Positions 47,840 to 57,726 of a stretch of 64,000 bases of DNA are shown piece by piece. Positions within the stretch are counted from its first letter, which is position 1. Each line of letters opens with the position of its first letter. A program made the translations under genes and the position numbers. The stretch comes from Strongylocentrotus purpuratus (taxonomy: Eukaryota > Echinodermata > Echinoidea > Camarodonta > Strongylocentrotidae). Where the stretch lies: NCBI RefSeq assembly GCF_000002235.5, contig NW_022145607.1, positions 35,439,029 to 35,503,028 on the forward strand, in the 5' to 3' direction. Under the pieces are notes generated by a model. The model had not been told where the DNA came from and ran no database searches. It was given only the letters and a program-made list of their open reading frames with translations.

Positions 47840-50758
47840 GAGGTATATAATGTAAATGATGCCAATACTGCATATAAACATTTTAGTTACAAATTGCAAT
47901 ATTATTATGAAAAGAATATTCCTTTAGGCAAAATGAGTTATAAGCGAAATAAACCCCGGAATCCTTGGATAACGAAAGGTTTATTGAAATCAATACAAAC
48001 ACGCAATCGCCTCTACAAATTACATTTACGCAATCCAACTGACACTAACCTAAACACATATAACATTTATCGAAACAAATTAACAAAACTAATCTGTACA
48101 TCCCGTAGATTGCATTTTTCTAATAGAATAAAAAGGGCCAGTTCAAACACTACTGCAACTTGGAAAATTATCAAAGAGGTTATGGGAAAAAAAAAACGAA
48201 TCCCCCACCCACGGATAATATCACATTAAATGGCACTAAAATACATGATCCTAGTCTTCATGCAAATTCATTTAACTCATTTTTTACGAATATTTATAGG
48301 CCCTGAACTCGCCGGCAAAATTAATAGAACTCACGCTCACTTTAAAGACTATCTTTCCAATCAAAACCAAGAGTCTCTCTTTTTAAATCCGACAAATCCT
48401 AGCGAAATTATTAACATTACCCAACAACTCAAAATCTCACGGTTTTGATAAAATAAGTATGTTTCTCCTAAAAGAAATAATGTATCCACTTGCAAAGCCT
48501 TTAACTCACATATTTAATCACTCGTTATCGCAAGGTGTTTTCCCTGATCTATTAAAAATAGCTAAAGTCAACCCCATTCTCAAAAAAGATGATCCTCACG
48601 AAATTAGTAACTATCGTCCAATTTCCCTACTTCCAAGTAATATCCAAAGTCTTAGAAAAAAATGGTTCATAATAGGCTACACAAATTTATCACTAAACAC
48701 AAAATACTCAATTCAAATCAATATGGCTTCAGAAAAAATTACTCAACTGACTTAGCATTAATTCAAATTTATGACAAAATTACAAGTGCCATATAACAAA
48801 GAGCATGTTATAGGTATATTCTGTGACTTGAGTAAAGCATTCGATACGCTCAATCACGCTATTCTACTCTCCAAACTCAGTCATTATGGAATTCGGGGTC
48901 AGCCACTCTTATGGTTTAAAGATTATTTAACAAACAGAAGACAATATGTTACATTTAATAGTTATGATTCTGATCCTCTTTTAATTCAATGCGGTGTTCC
49001 TCAAGGCTCCATCTTAGGTCCACTGTTATTTCTTCTTCATGTAAATGATATTATCAATACTTCCCCCCTTCTTTCTTTTATCTTATTTGCCGATGATACA
49101 AACATCTTTTATTCCCATAAAGACCTTAATTCGTTAAACAATACTTTGAATTATGAAATTAACAAAGTATCAGATTGGTTTAAATCCAATAAACTTTCAC
49201 TTAATACAAAAAAGACTCATTTCATGTATTTTAAACATCATTCTCATAATACAGAAACACCTATATATATTAAAATCGATGGTATGCTACTAGAGAAGAA
49301 AACTAAGTCCAAGTTTTTGGGAGTTCTTATAGATGAAACCTTGACTTGGAATGATCATTTACACCAAGTTACATTTAATGTGCATTTCCAAAAGTATTGG
49401 AGTAATCTCCAAGCTAAAGTTTCTTCTACCCCATGCAACCTTATTCCTACTATAATATAATTCGCTAGTTCTCCCGTATATAACATATTGTAATAGTGTA
49501 TGGGCAAATTGTGGTTCGACAAAAATTAATTATATTTTCAAACTGCAAAAGAAAGCCATACGTATTTGTACAGCCTGGGGTTCGCATTTCTTAGCTCACA
49601 CTGATCCTTTATTCTATAAACTTAAAACACTAAAAAATTTCGATCTGAACACCCGGCCCCCCCCCCACTCAGTGTTATTTAGGGTACGCATATGCTCGTA
49701 CCCTCTTTTTGAAAGCACCCCCTATCTGAGGACTGCCAACATTTCCGAACCCCCCTTTCGCGGGCTTTTCGCGAGCTTTTCCTGCCTTGGAGACCCCCCT
49801 AAATCAGGAAAAATGCTCAATGTACCCCCCTAAATTCGGAATAATTTCTCATGAGTCCAAAGAGATGAGAGAAAAAAAGAAAAACACCCCCTTTTTAAAG
49901 AAATCTCCCGGTGAAAATTCAAATAGACCCCTTTTTTTACAATTCTCGGGCCGGACTTTGTCGCACGAAAAGTACCCCTTTACCGGACATTTTGGCAACA
50001 CGCATGCGGTCATTCCGACCTCTGAGTGGGGGGGGGGGGGGGGGGCGGGTCTGAACACTACTCAAGTAGCAGTTATGTTTAAATACATTAATAATCTGCT
50101 TCCACCATCCTTTGATAACATGTTTAGGTTTAATAGTTCCGTTCATGCATACTCTACTCGCATATTATATCTGGAAACTTCCATCTTACAAACCCCAAAT
50201 TATCAATAACTCACAAATCTGTTAGACATTCTGGCCCGGACATTTGGAATAATTTTCCCGACAACATAAAGTCTTGTTCAACCATCTACTCCTTAAAAGC
50301 TACACTTAAACAACAAATAATACAATCGTATGCTCCTCTCTCTTTAAATTAGTATATAACAAAACCGTGACTTATTTTATTCTTTATCATGCAACGTACT
50401 GCTCACTGCATGCACCTGCACTTGCACCGCACCCACTTGATCACTCAGTTTTCCGAAGAGAGTTATGTCGCCAATTCTTTTTATGAGGCCGCCATCCATC
50501 TTCAGCCTAACCGCTCACGATGGTGGTCTCCTGCGTTCTAAATTACCTCTCTAATTTATTGAAAATATTTCATATTTCTTATCTCATTGAATGCTTCGTA
50601 CACTGTTTATCGAATGATATAATTGTAGGCCTACATGATTTTTTTATTTAATTGCTTTTGTAAACATTTTATTCATTGTATTTGTGATTGGTCGAAATTT
50701 TGTACTTTGACTTTGAATTTGTATATTTTTGAACGCAGAAATAAAATCAATCAAACAA
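47840..50758 (+). pseudogene. Non-LTR retrotransposon RT (Jockey-like group), 5'-truncated
   Basis: Starts in the endonuclease-RT linker (PRNPWITKGLLKSIQTRNRL at about 47,960). RT motifs follow in order: GFDKIS/MFLLKEIMYPLAKPLTHIFN (48,459 on), ISNYRPISLLPSN (about 48,600), FCDLSKAFDTLNH (about 48,820), CGVPQGSILGPLLF (about 48,990) and FADDTNIF (about 49,090). Catalytic Asp residues are intact. Frames break at a stop near 48,227, a shift near 48,445 and a stop near 48,753. The thumb and C-terminus run degraded to about 50,350 and are split by a 397-bp insertion. The 3' end has AATAAA and a (CAAA)n tail at about 50,740-50,760. Confidence 0.82.
49653..50049. mobile_element. 397-bp MULE-like insertion with 9-bp duplication
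   Basis: TCTGAACAC occurs at 49,644-49,652 and 50,050-50,058. Ends are C-rich left (CCGGCCCCC...ACTCAG) and G-rich right (CTGAGTGGGG...CGGG), inverted repeats of each other. A 9-bp duplication is typical of Mutator-like elements. No transposase; the open frames inside are artefacts. Confidence 0.7.
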
Positions 50759-50767
50759 ACAAACTTA

Positions 50768-51004
50768 TTAATGGTCGGCAAAACCTTTTTCAGTCTTAAA
50801 GAGATGCATGTAGCAATAAGTTTGTAATCTGTTTTTATAACTGTAATCTTGACATTTCATTATGTAACCCAAGATGTATGGACAAATTTGAGCACTATTT
50901 TTTTTTTTGGGGGGGGGGGGGGGGCACGTGCCCCCTGTGCCCCCTAGATCCTTTTTCAGGGCATACAAGGTTTTCGAAAGTCCGAGTTACGCAGTTTGTT
51001 GGTA
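50768..51004. other. No gene; G-run region
   Basis: Includes a T-run to G-run block at about 50,900-50,924 and CACGTGCCCCC. No coding sequence is supported. Confidence 0.5.
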
Positions 51005-51650
51005 TATTTGAACAGCCTTCAAAGTTGAAAACGCATTTTGGCCATAGATCTAATTAATATTGCGGATATAAGCCTTCCGATATGCCAGTTTGAGTCCTAT
51101 TCAATCTGAAACAATAAGACCCAGACAAAAAGGTTTCTTCATGTAATCTGTATGAGAGTAAAAAGTTAGACCTCATTTTTAAATTGGTGTAGGCCATTAA
51201 TTATTTAAAATGTCATATGATAGACTAGTTTTACCAGCCTAGCTTCAAAGTTCAATATGCATTTTGGCCACAATAATCTGTAATGCGCGGAGTTGTACAG
51301 ATGCTGGCGGGTTAAAGCCGGGGTTGAAGCTCTAAATTCAATCTGAAACAATAAGACCCAGACAAAAGGTTTCGGCATGTAATCTATATGAGAGGAAAGA
51401 GTAAGATCTCAGCTTTAAATTGGTGTAGCCCATTATTTATTTAAAATGTCATACGATAGTTTTAACAGCCTTCAGCAAAGTTGGAAACGCATTTTGGCCA
51501 TTATTTTCTGTATAGTGCAAATAAGCCTTCCGATATGCCAGTTTGAGCCACATTCAATCTGAAACAATAAGACCCAGCCAAAAAAATTCGGTGACCTAGA
51601 TCTATATGAGAGCAAAGCGTAAGATATCAGCTTTAAATTGGTGTAGACTA
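51005..51650 (+). repeat. About 230-bp tandem repeat, three copies
   Basis: Three successive copies carry CGCATTTTGGCCAT, TTCCGATATGCCAGTTTGAG (replaced in the middle copy), CAATCTGAAACAATAAGACC and TTAAATTGGTGTAG, starting near 51,010, 51,245 and 51,475. The last copy is interrupted by the element at 51,655. Confidence 0.75.
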
Positions 51651-51654
51651 CTAG

Positions 51655-52346
51655 TAGGGTGTCTGATCGCGCACCCGATGTTGTGTGCTAAAATCTTTCC
51701 CATAGAGATTGCACACATCCCTATGTGGTCTACATGCATTGCGCGACCAAGCAAAATTGGTCAATGGTTTTATGAAAAATTTGAAATTCAAACCTTTATA
51801 ACAAATGATCCTGAAGGTGAAACTCAATAAATGTGGTGTCATATGAAAGAGCAGGTTTTTCTCCATATTCCCCATAGGGGGCCACCCCCGGAATTCTAAA
51901 AATATCTTGCTCAAAACAGCGATTTAAACATCGTTTCCATGGTAACTCGGAGATTTACCAATTTCACGAACTGCTCCCCCGAGGGATAAGTTGGGCCAGC
52001 TGTAAAGAATATATCCATGCACTTATTTTTTCTCTAGTCCCAAGGGATCATTTGTTACAACAGTTTGAAAATACCCTTGCTCCACACTTTGCATATCGTG
52101 CTGTGCATTAGCTGTGCAGCTTTTGAGCAGAAATTATAACTCTGCGTGAACCACTTTTCTGTCCATTCTGACCAAAATGCTATGAATATTGCACAATTTT
52201 TGAGGGGCTGTATCTTTTGATAGAAACATCGGTGAGTCTTGAAATTTGAAAGGTATTATTCTGATTACATTTGTTATTCCAATATCAAACAAAAATGGTG
52301 AAAAACGATCCCAAATTGAAAATTGAAAAATCGTTCAGACACCCTA
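51655..52346 (-). mobile_element. 692-bp hAT-like non-autonomous element, copy 1
   Basis: Perfect 12-bp ends TAGGGTGTCTGA and TCAGACACCCTA, flanked by CTACTAG on both sides (51,648-51,654 and 52,347-52,353). A TAGGGTG-type end with a 7-8 bp duplication fits hAT. A shorter homologous copy lies in opposite orientation at 56,529. No transposase frame. Confidence 0.72.
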
Positions 52347-52353
52347 CTACTAG

Positions 52354-53040
52354 CCATTTATATTTCAATGTTAGGTGGCCGTTACCGTCAGCCGCGCGCG
52401 CGCGACGTGCACAGTTTTTTCTTTTCCTATTCGATATTGCATCAGGCCGCCTAGGCCAGCTCATAATTATCGGTGGCTAGCGCTATAGCCTCCTCGATCA
52501 GTTTCATTGAGCAAGCGGATTCAACTTCAAGTAGCGTTTTAGGATGCCCGTATTTCCTTTATTAACATAAATGCCCAGAAGCCAGAGGTGACTCAGCTGA
52601 GAGAGCAGGTAAGTGCAAAATAAACGTACTGTATTCAGCCTCAGTGGCATTAAGTAGAGTTTCTACTCCTGGAAAGGTCCAAGATTGAGCTGCAGCCACA
52701 GCTCAGCTCAGCCAACTTCTTTAGAAGATTTTGCTTCAGCTTCAGTCCCGCTTGCTCAACATCACGTTGGAGCTGGACCGGAGAAGCTAGAAGGGCCTGA
52801 GCTGAGCTACATGTAGGCCTAGACCGAATTGGGTTCAGACAGAGGCGTATGTGCTCAGCTTATACTGACCATTGACGATCTGGCCAAGGGAATCGAAGAG
52901 AAAGGGCAGACTGATGGTCTACTGGACTTCTTCTTTGGATTAAGTTTACCTCCTTCACCATGTTCACAGTACGGTAGACCCTAGTTCATTAGTTGAAGAA
53001 TCTGATGATGTGTGTGTGTGGTGCAATGTAGACCGAAAGC
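52354..53040. other. Apparently low-copy DNA, one weak exon candidate
   Basis: GC content is higher than in the neighbours, with CAGCTCAGCTCAGCC-type sequence near 52,690. Beyond the candidate exon at 52,543-52,608 I see no supported gene. Confidence 0.4.
52543..52608 (+). CDS. Weak exon candidate (22 codons)
   Basis: A 66-nt open segment lies between an acceptor-like GTTTTAG and a strong donor GTAAGT at 52,609. It would encode a peptide containing NAQKPEVTQLREQ, in phase 0 at both ends. No partner exon was recognised and the peptide matches no family I know. It could be chance. Confidence 0.22.
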
Positions 53041-53137
53041 TTCAGTCTCTGAATCTGATATCGACGGTTGTTCCGCTGAGATTGCATCTGGCTCCTCTGA
53101 CCGCCTCTATATACATAGACTGAAGTACGGCCTAGAT
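53041..53137 (+). repeat. Direct repeat left of the LINE at 53.9-56.2 kb
   Basis: Matches 56,221-56,315 (GATATCGACGGTT... ATTGCATCTGGCTCCTCTGA). The pair brackets about 3.1 kb including the LINE fragment. Confidence 0.65.
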
Positions 53138-53920
53138 CTATAGCTGAGTGGAACAAATGGTTCGGTTCGGCCGGACCGCGATGAATGAGATATGCAACAA
53201 GATTTTCACTCTTTACATCCTCATAGTCATAGACCTAAATGCACTTTGCAATATTACGATAGGATTATTAAAATATAAAAAAATAAACAAATATGGCTTT
53301 GACTTACGATAGCTTGCTAATTTATATCCTAAATTAATGATTAATCTGAGAAAGTCTCGTAGTCGACATGATTTGTTGTCATCCATCTTGGTTTTAGTTG
53401 ATGAATATTCATTTTTTCTTTTCGAACGTCCAATAGCTACGTACGAGTCAACCCAGTGATATATGCATATTCATAAACCCAATACGAAACGAGTGCTCTG
53501 ATTGGCCATTTGCTATGTTTTGGTACGTTGACCCGGAAATATATCGGCCGGGTCAGGTCGTAGATTACTAGTTTGAACGGATGAACGATACGTTTCACGG
53601 TTCGGAGAAAAAAATTGGATAAGTCCGTAAATTTCGCATTTGTATAATAGGTCATCTAAAAATATTTAGTGTAAATAGGAGAACAATATACCTATTTTAT
53701 ATCTGATTTATAAATCAGAAAATTAGATCTCAATGGTGAAAATCGGGGAAGAAAGTTTCTGTCACAAAGTGGTATGAATAGTTGGCCAGATTACCTCCTC
53801 GGTGCGAGACCTCTGAAGTACCGTCTGTATATTGGAAATGTCAACAAATGTCAGTTTTATTAAAGAAATGACCCATATCAGATGGTTATTTCTCTAGGTG
53901 CAATGCTATTAACGTGGTGC
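53138..53920. other. No gene seen
   Basis: AT-rich non-coding DNA between the direct repeat and the LINE. The open frame 53,437-53,655 (minus) is not supported. Confidence 0.45.
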
Positions 53921-53926
53921 AAGAAA

Positions 53927-56190
53927 AAGTTCCTGGACTTCAGCAAAGCCTTTGACAAGGTCTCCCGCAGATTGCTCCTACACAAGCTGGAGCACTAGTA
54001 ATAGTCACACATAGGTGCATTGCTAGATCTATATCCTGGCTGTGTATTAAAAGCTGTGCTATTGAATTTCAAACATTTCAAACACCACTCACAAAACTCA
54101 GCTGATTTCACTAAAAATCGGTACTTTAGTGACAATTGATAAGTAAAATACAATTTTTTCAACTTTCCGATGTTAGAAAGAATAATTTAAAAGTTGAAAT
54201 TGTGAGTCCACTGTCAAACTTGCCGATCAGCCGCATCGGAATGATTGTGTGCATCTGTGTGTTTAATATGAGTGTATTGACTATTCATGTGTTCAAATGC
54301 TGCCTATATTAACACGTAGTGCAGTGCTAGAGGTCAACCGTCAATACGCATTAGCATTGACTCTCTATGCTTGGCTGGAGTGGTATTATAGTATGGTGTA
54401 TGTCACTATGTGGTACAACTCTACTTTGCACGAAGAACTTGCGCATTGAGCGCTGTACAGTGATTTTATGTGCTCTCATTGGCCGATCTGCCCGAGTGGC
54501 TTCGAATTTAAGTTCAATGGCAAAGTCAATACGTAATATTATGTCACACAGGCCTTAAATTTCAATATTTTTAGGGCAAGGCCACTTTTCTGTAGGGCAC
54601 ATTCCTATATTACAGCACAAATAGGAAGAATTGGAAAGGGCACAAAAAATCTCCAAGGCCAATGAGAGGGGTATTGAGGCCAATCAAAGGGGCATCCAAG
54701 GCCATGACCTTGGTAGCCTTGGATTAATTTAAGCCCTGGTCACACCACAGAGATTTTGACACGTCCTGCTTTAAACAAGTGACGCAATTCACACATAACT
54801 GACGCACACACGGCATTGCATATAAAATAGAAAAATCAAGGAACGTCTCAGGAAAAATTCCAGTTTGTATCTTAAATATGACGAAAATAGTTAAGTAAAC
54901 CTAAAATTAAGTGACATACTTAAGTGAAATACTTAATTGAAAAAATCATAACAAATAGAGGGTTTGACTGAAATATCATAATTTTGGTATACCGTTAAAA
55001 AACCCCGGTAAATTGCAAGGTTGCTCCTCGCACAAATATCGTATAGCATTGAGTGGATGGAGAACAGCGATAGCCAATCTGAAGGGCCCGTGTCGGCTAG
55101 GCTAGGCGCCAACTTACGAATATGAGGCTGAGATCGGATGAACGATCTGTGCATAAGCTAATTGTAAGCTAAAGTTCTATGTGCTTTGGGTCAAGGACTT
55201 CCTTAGTCAATGAACTCAACAAGTTCTGGTAGACAGCCAAGTCAGCCCATAGGCCCATAGGCAGATGCAAGGCAGCGTCCTGGGACCACTTCTCTTCCTG
55301 GCGCACATTAACGATCTCCCAGAGTGCGTTAAGAGCTCCACAGCAAGACTATTTGCTGATGGCTGTGCGGTCTACAAGAGAATCACATCACCTCAGGATG
55401 CTGCACTACTTCAGGACGACTAAGATGCCTTGCAGAAGTGGGAAAGAAAGTGGCTAATGGAGTTCCATCCTTCCAAGTGCCAAGTTGTCTGTATAACAAG
55501 TGCAAACCTACTTCTTCAACTTACTCCATCCATGGATTAATCCTTGATGAAGTTCACTCTGCCAAGAGTGTTGAAGGACAAAAAGCTGTCCTTCAACATA
55601 CATGTTGACATCACCACCAAGAAGGCTAACTCCATTCAAGCTCTTCTCCAACCCAACTTCAACAACTGTAGCCGCAAGATTAAAGAGGCAACAAACAAGA
55701 CCTATGTGAGACCAATGGTGGAGTGTGCAACAACTGCAGACCGCAGATCAAGCGTAACAGCCTTACTGAAGGATCTACAATGGCCAACTCTCCAGAGTAG
55801 GCGCTGTCAGAGTCGACTTGCTATGTATGCTTTACAGAATCCGCTGGGACCTGGTAGATATCAAGTGGAAACAACATCTCACTGAATCTAAGTCCATCAC
55901 AAGAGGTCATGGCTCACGTTTCTGGACTCTGTACTGCAGCTCCCAAGTGTACTTTTCCTCCTTCTTTCACCGCACCAGCAAAGAATGGAACTCTCTGAAG
56001 AAAGACCCAACAAAGGCTCACACGATGCCTTCAAAGTGGCATTGAAGGATGGCACCGTCTTGCATGCAGACGAGCTACTTATTAACCTCACATCACTATA
56101 CAATGTACATACCTGCACCAGAAGTCTTGTCTGCGTACTATTGACTGTGCGCGCATCATTCCACATAGCGTTATCTTCATTTCATGAAGC
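53927..56190 (+). pseudogene. Jockey/CR1-like LINE RT fragment, interrupted
   Basis: RT motif A (FLDFSKAFDKVSRRLLLHKL) lies at 53,937-53,995. The next expected residues (WVKDFL, then TQQVLVDSQ) appear only at about 55,185, so about 1.2 kb of foreign DNA splits the RT. Then come GSVLGPLLFLAHINDLPECV (about 55,270), the YADD-equivalent with a Gly in place of the second Asp (LFADG, about 55,350), and a C-terminal part (SRLAMLYRIRWDLVDIKW, then TRGHGSRFW and SSFFHRTSKEWNSL) to about 56,050. Many frameshifts; dead. Confidence 0.8.
54550..54737. mobile_element. 188-bp hAT-like MITE
   Basis: Ends AGGCCTTAAATT and AATTTAAGCCCT are inverted repeats with one mismatch. The flanks TGTCACAC and GGTCACAC match at 7 of 8, an imperfect 8-bp duplication. 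It lies inside the DNA that splits the LINE. Confidence 0.5.
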
Positions 56191-56220
56191 CTGCACTTTT
56201 CAGGAAGAAGAAGAAGAAAG

Positions 56221-56315
56221 AGTCAGTTTTTGAATGATATCGACGGTTCCGCTGAAATTGCATCTGGCTCCTCTGACCACCTCTTTACATAGACTGAAGA
56301 ACGTCCTATGGGTAC
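56221..56315 (+). repeat. Direct repeat right of the LINE at 53.9-56.2 kb
   Basis: Partner of 53,041-53,137, slightly shorter through small deletions. Confidence 0.65.
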
Positions 56316-56528
56316 TGTGAGGGGAGAGTGGCCAAACAGAGATGAGTGAGATGCTATGGGGTTTTTCACTTTTCACCAGTTCACGTTTTCATCATATCCA
56401 ATTTGGCTTCATTACTACACTCGATCCTGTTATCTTTAAAATAGGGAGGCCAATACCCGGGCGTAAGGCTTCTTCGCCTACGATTTGTGCGCTCGTCATC
56501 CAAGTCAGATTTTGGCTAGATCTAAACA

Positions 56529-56980
56529 TAGGGTGTCTGAACGATTTTTCAATTTTCCCTTTGTCCCATTATGGTTGGATAATTGGTTTGTCTATTCAGA
56601 TGATACATTTCAAATTTCAAGACTCACCGATGTCTCTATCAAAAGATACGGTCCACCGAAATCTAGGCAATATTCATCCAATTTTGGTCCAGAATGGGCA
56701 AAAAACGTGGTACACGCCGAGTTATAATTTTCGCTCAACAGCTGCATTTATAGGCGATATGTAAAAAGTGGGGGAAGGGTATTTTCAAACTTAAATCGTA
56801 TGTTATCCCTTGGGGCTAGCAAAAAAATAAGCACATCAATATATTCCTTACGACTTGAACTAATTATCCCTCGGGGGGGGGGGGGGGGTCAATTCTCAAA
56901 AGTGTTACCATGGAAACAATGTTAAAATCGCCGTTTTGATCAAGATATTTTTAGAGTTCTGAGACGACCCCCTTTGTAAA
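56529..56980 (+). mobile_element. hAT-like non-autonomous element, copy 2 (3'-shortened)
   Basis: Starts TAGGGTGTCTGAACGATTTT and aligns with the reverse complement of 52,346-51,880 at roughly 75-80 percent by eye. The far end is missing after CCCCCTTTG at about 56,975. The open frame 56,342-56,764 spans its border and is not a gene. Confidence 0.6.
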
Positions 56981-57633
56981 CATCTAGGTTATCTGAAATC
57001 TGTCTCTGGATTTGATGTTTGTTGTGAGTTTTGTAGACAGCAGCCTGCCCAAACTTTCTGTAATAGGTTAGTAGTAGAATCAAATCCTGGATCCGCCCCT
57101 GACTTATGGAAGTTACGCTGAGTAACAACGGGTCGGTGGAATGTCGTGTTAACTTAATCCTGGCAAGTTGGTCCGAGTAAGAGGGTGTGGACAACTAATG
57201 GTGTAGGTAAGTCAAATATTCATGAGATATGTACTGCTGCAGGGATTAACTTACGCCCACTAGCAAGCCACCGTCTGAACATACATGTAGCCATAGCATG
57301 TTAAGAAATAAGCCACTGCTCATTCTCTTTGTATGTGAGAGGTTCATTGCAAGAGGGGTTCAAGAGGACATATTTTTTTTTTTTGGGGGGGGGGGGGGCC
57401 CAAATTATGAAAATTTGACCGATGGGGGGGGGGGGGGGGGGGGGGTAAGGTAATCTTTTTTAGGTCATCCATTAGGATTTTAAAAATATTTTTTAAATAT
57501 TGTTTTTATTTAAAAAAAATCAAAAAAAAAATCAAAACTCAAAAGGGGGGGGGGGGGGGGGGGGTTTCCAGAAAAACATGCACATAAAAAAAACTCAAGC
57601 ATATAGATAATGATAATTCATATTGTTTCACAG
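56981..57633. other. Region upstream of the spliced gene, with three long G-runs
   Basis: No coding sequence. Uninterrupted G-runs at about 57,385-57,398, 57,424-57,445 and 57,545-57,564 lie within 250 bp of the first coding exon. It ends in the acceptor TTGTTTCACAG at 57,633, so a non-coding exon further upstream is likely. Confidence 0.5.
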
Positions 57634-57726
57634 ATAACATGGCGACGAAGCATGCGTGTTGGACGTCTGTCTCAAGTACAGATGGAGGAGGGGGAACTCT
57701 TCAGTCATCACAGGAACATGATGAAG
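57634..57726 (+). CDS. Exon 1 of the IKxE gene
   Basis: Acceptor TTTCACAG, start codon at 57,639, and donor GAAG|GTATGG. The 29 complete codons start MATKHACWTSVSS and end QSSQEHDE. Confidence 0.7.

Noticed and set aside
55897..56166. Minus-strand 89-aa frame over the LINE C-terminus
   Set aside because: Antisense of a recognisable plus-strand RT C-terminus.
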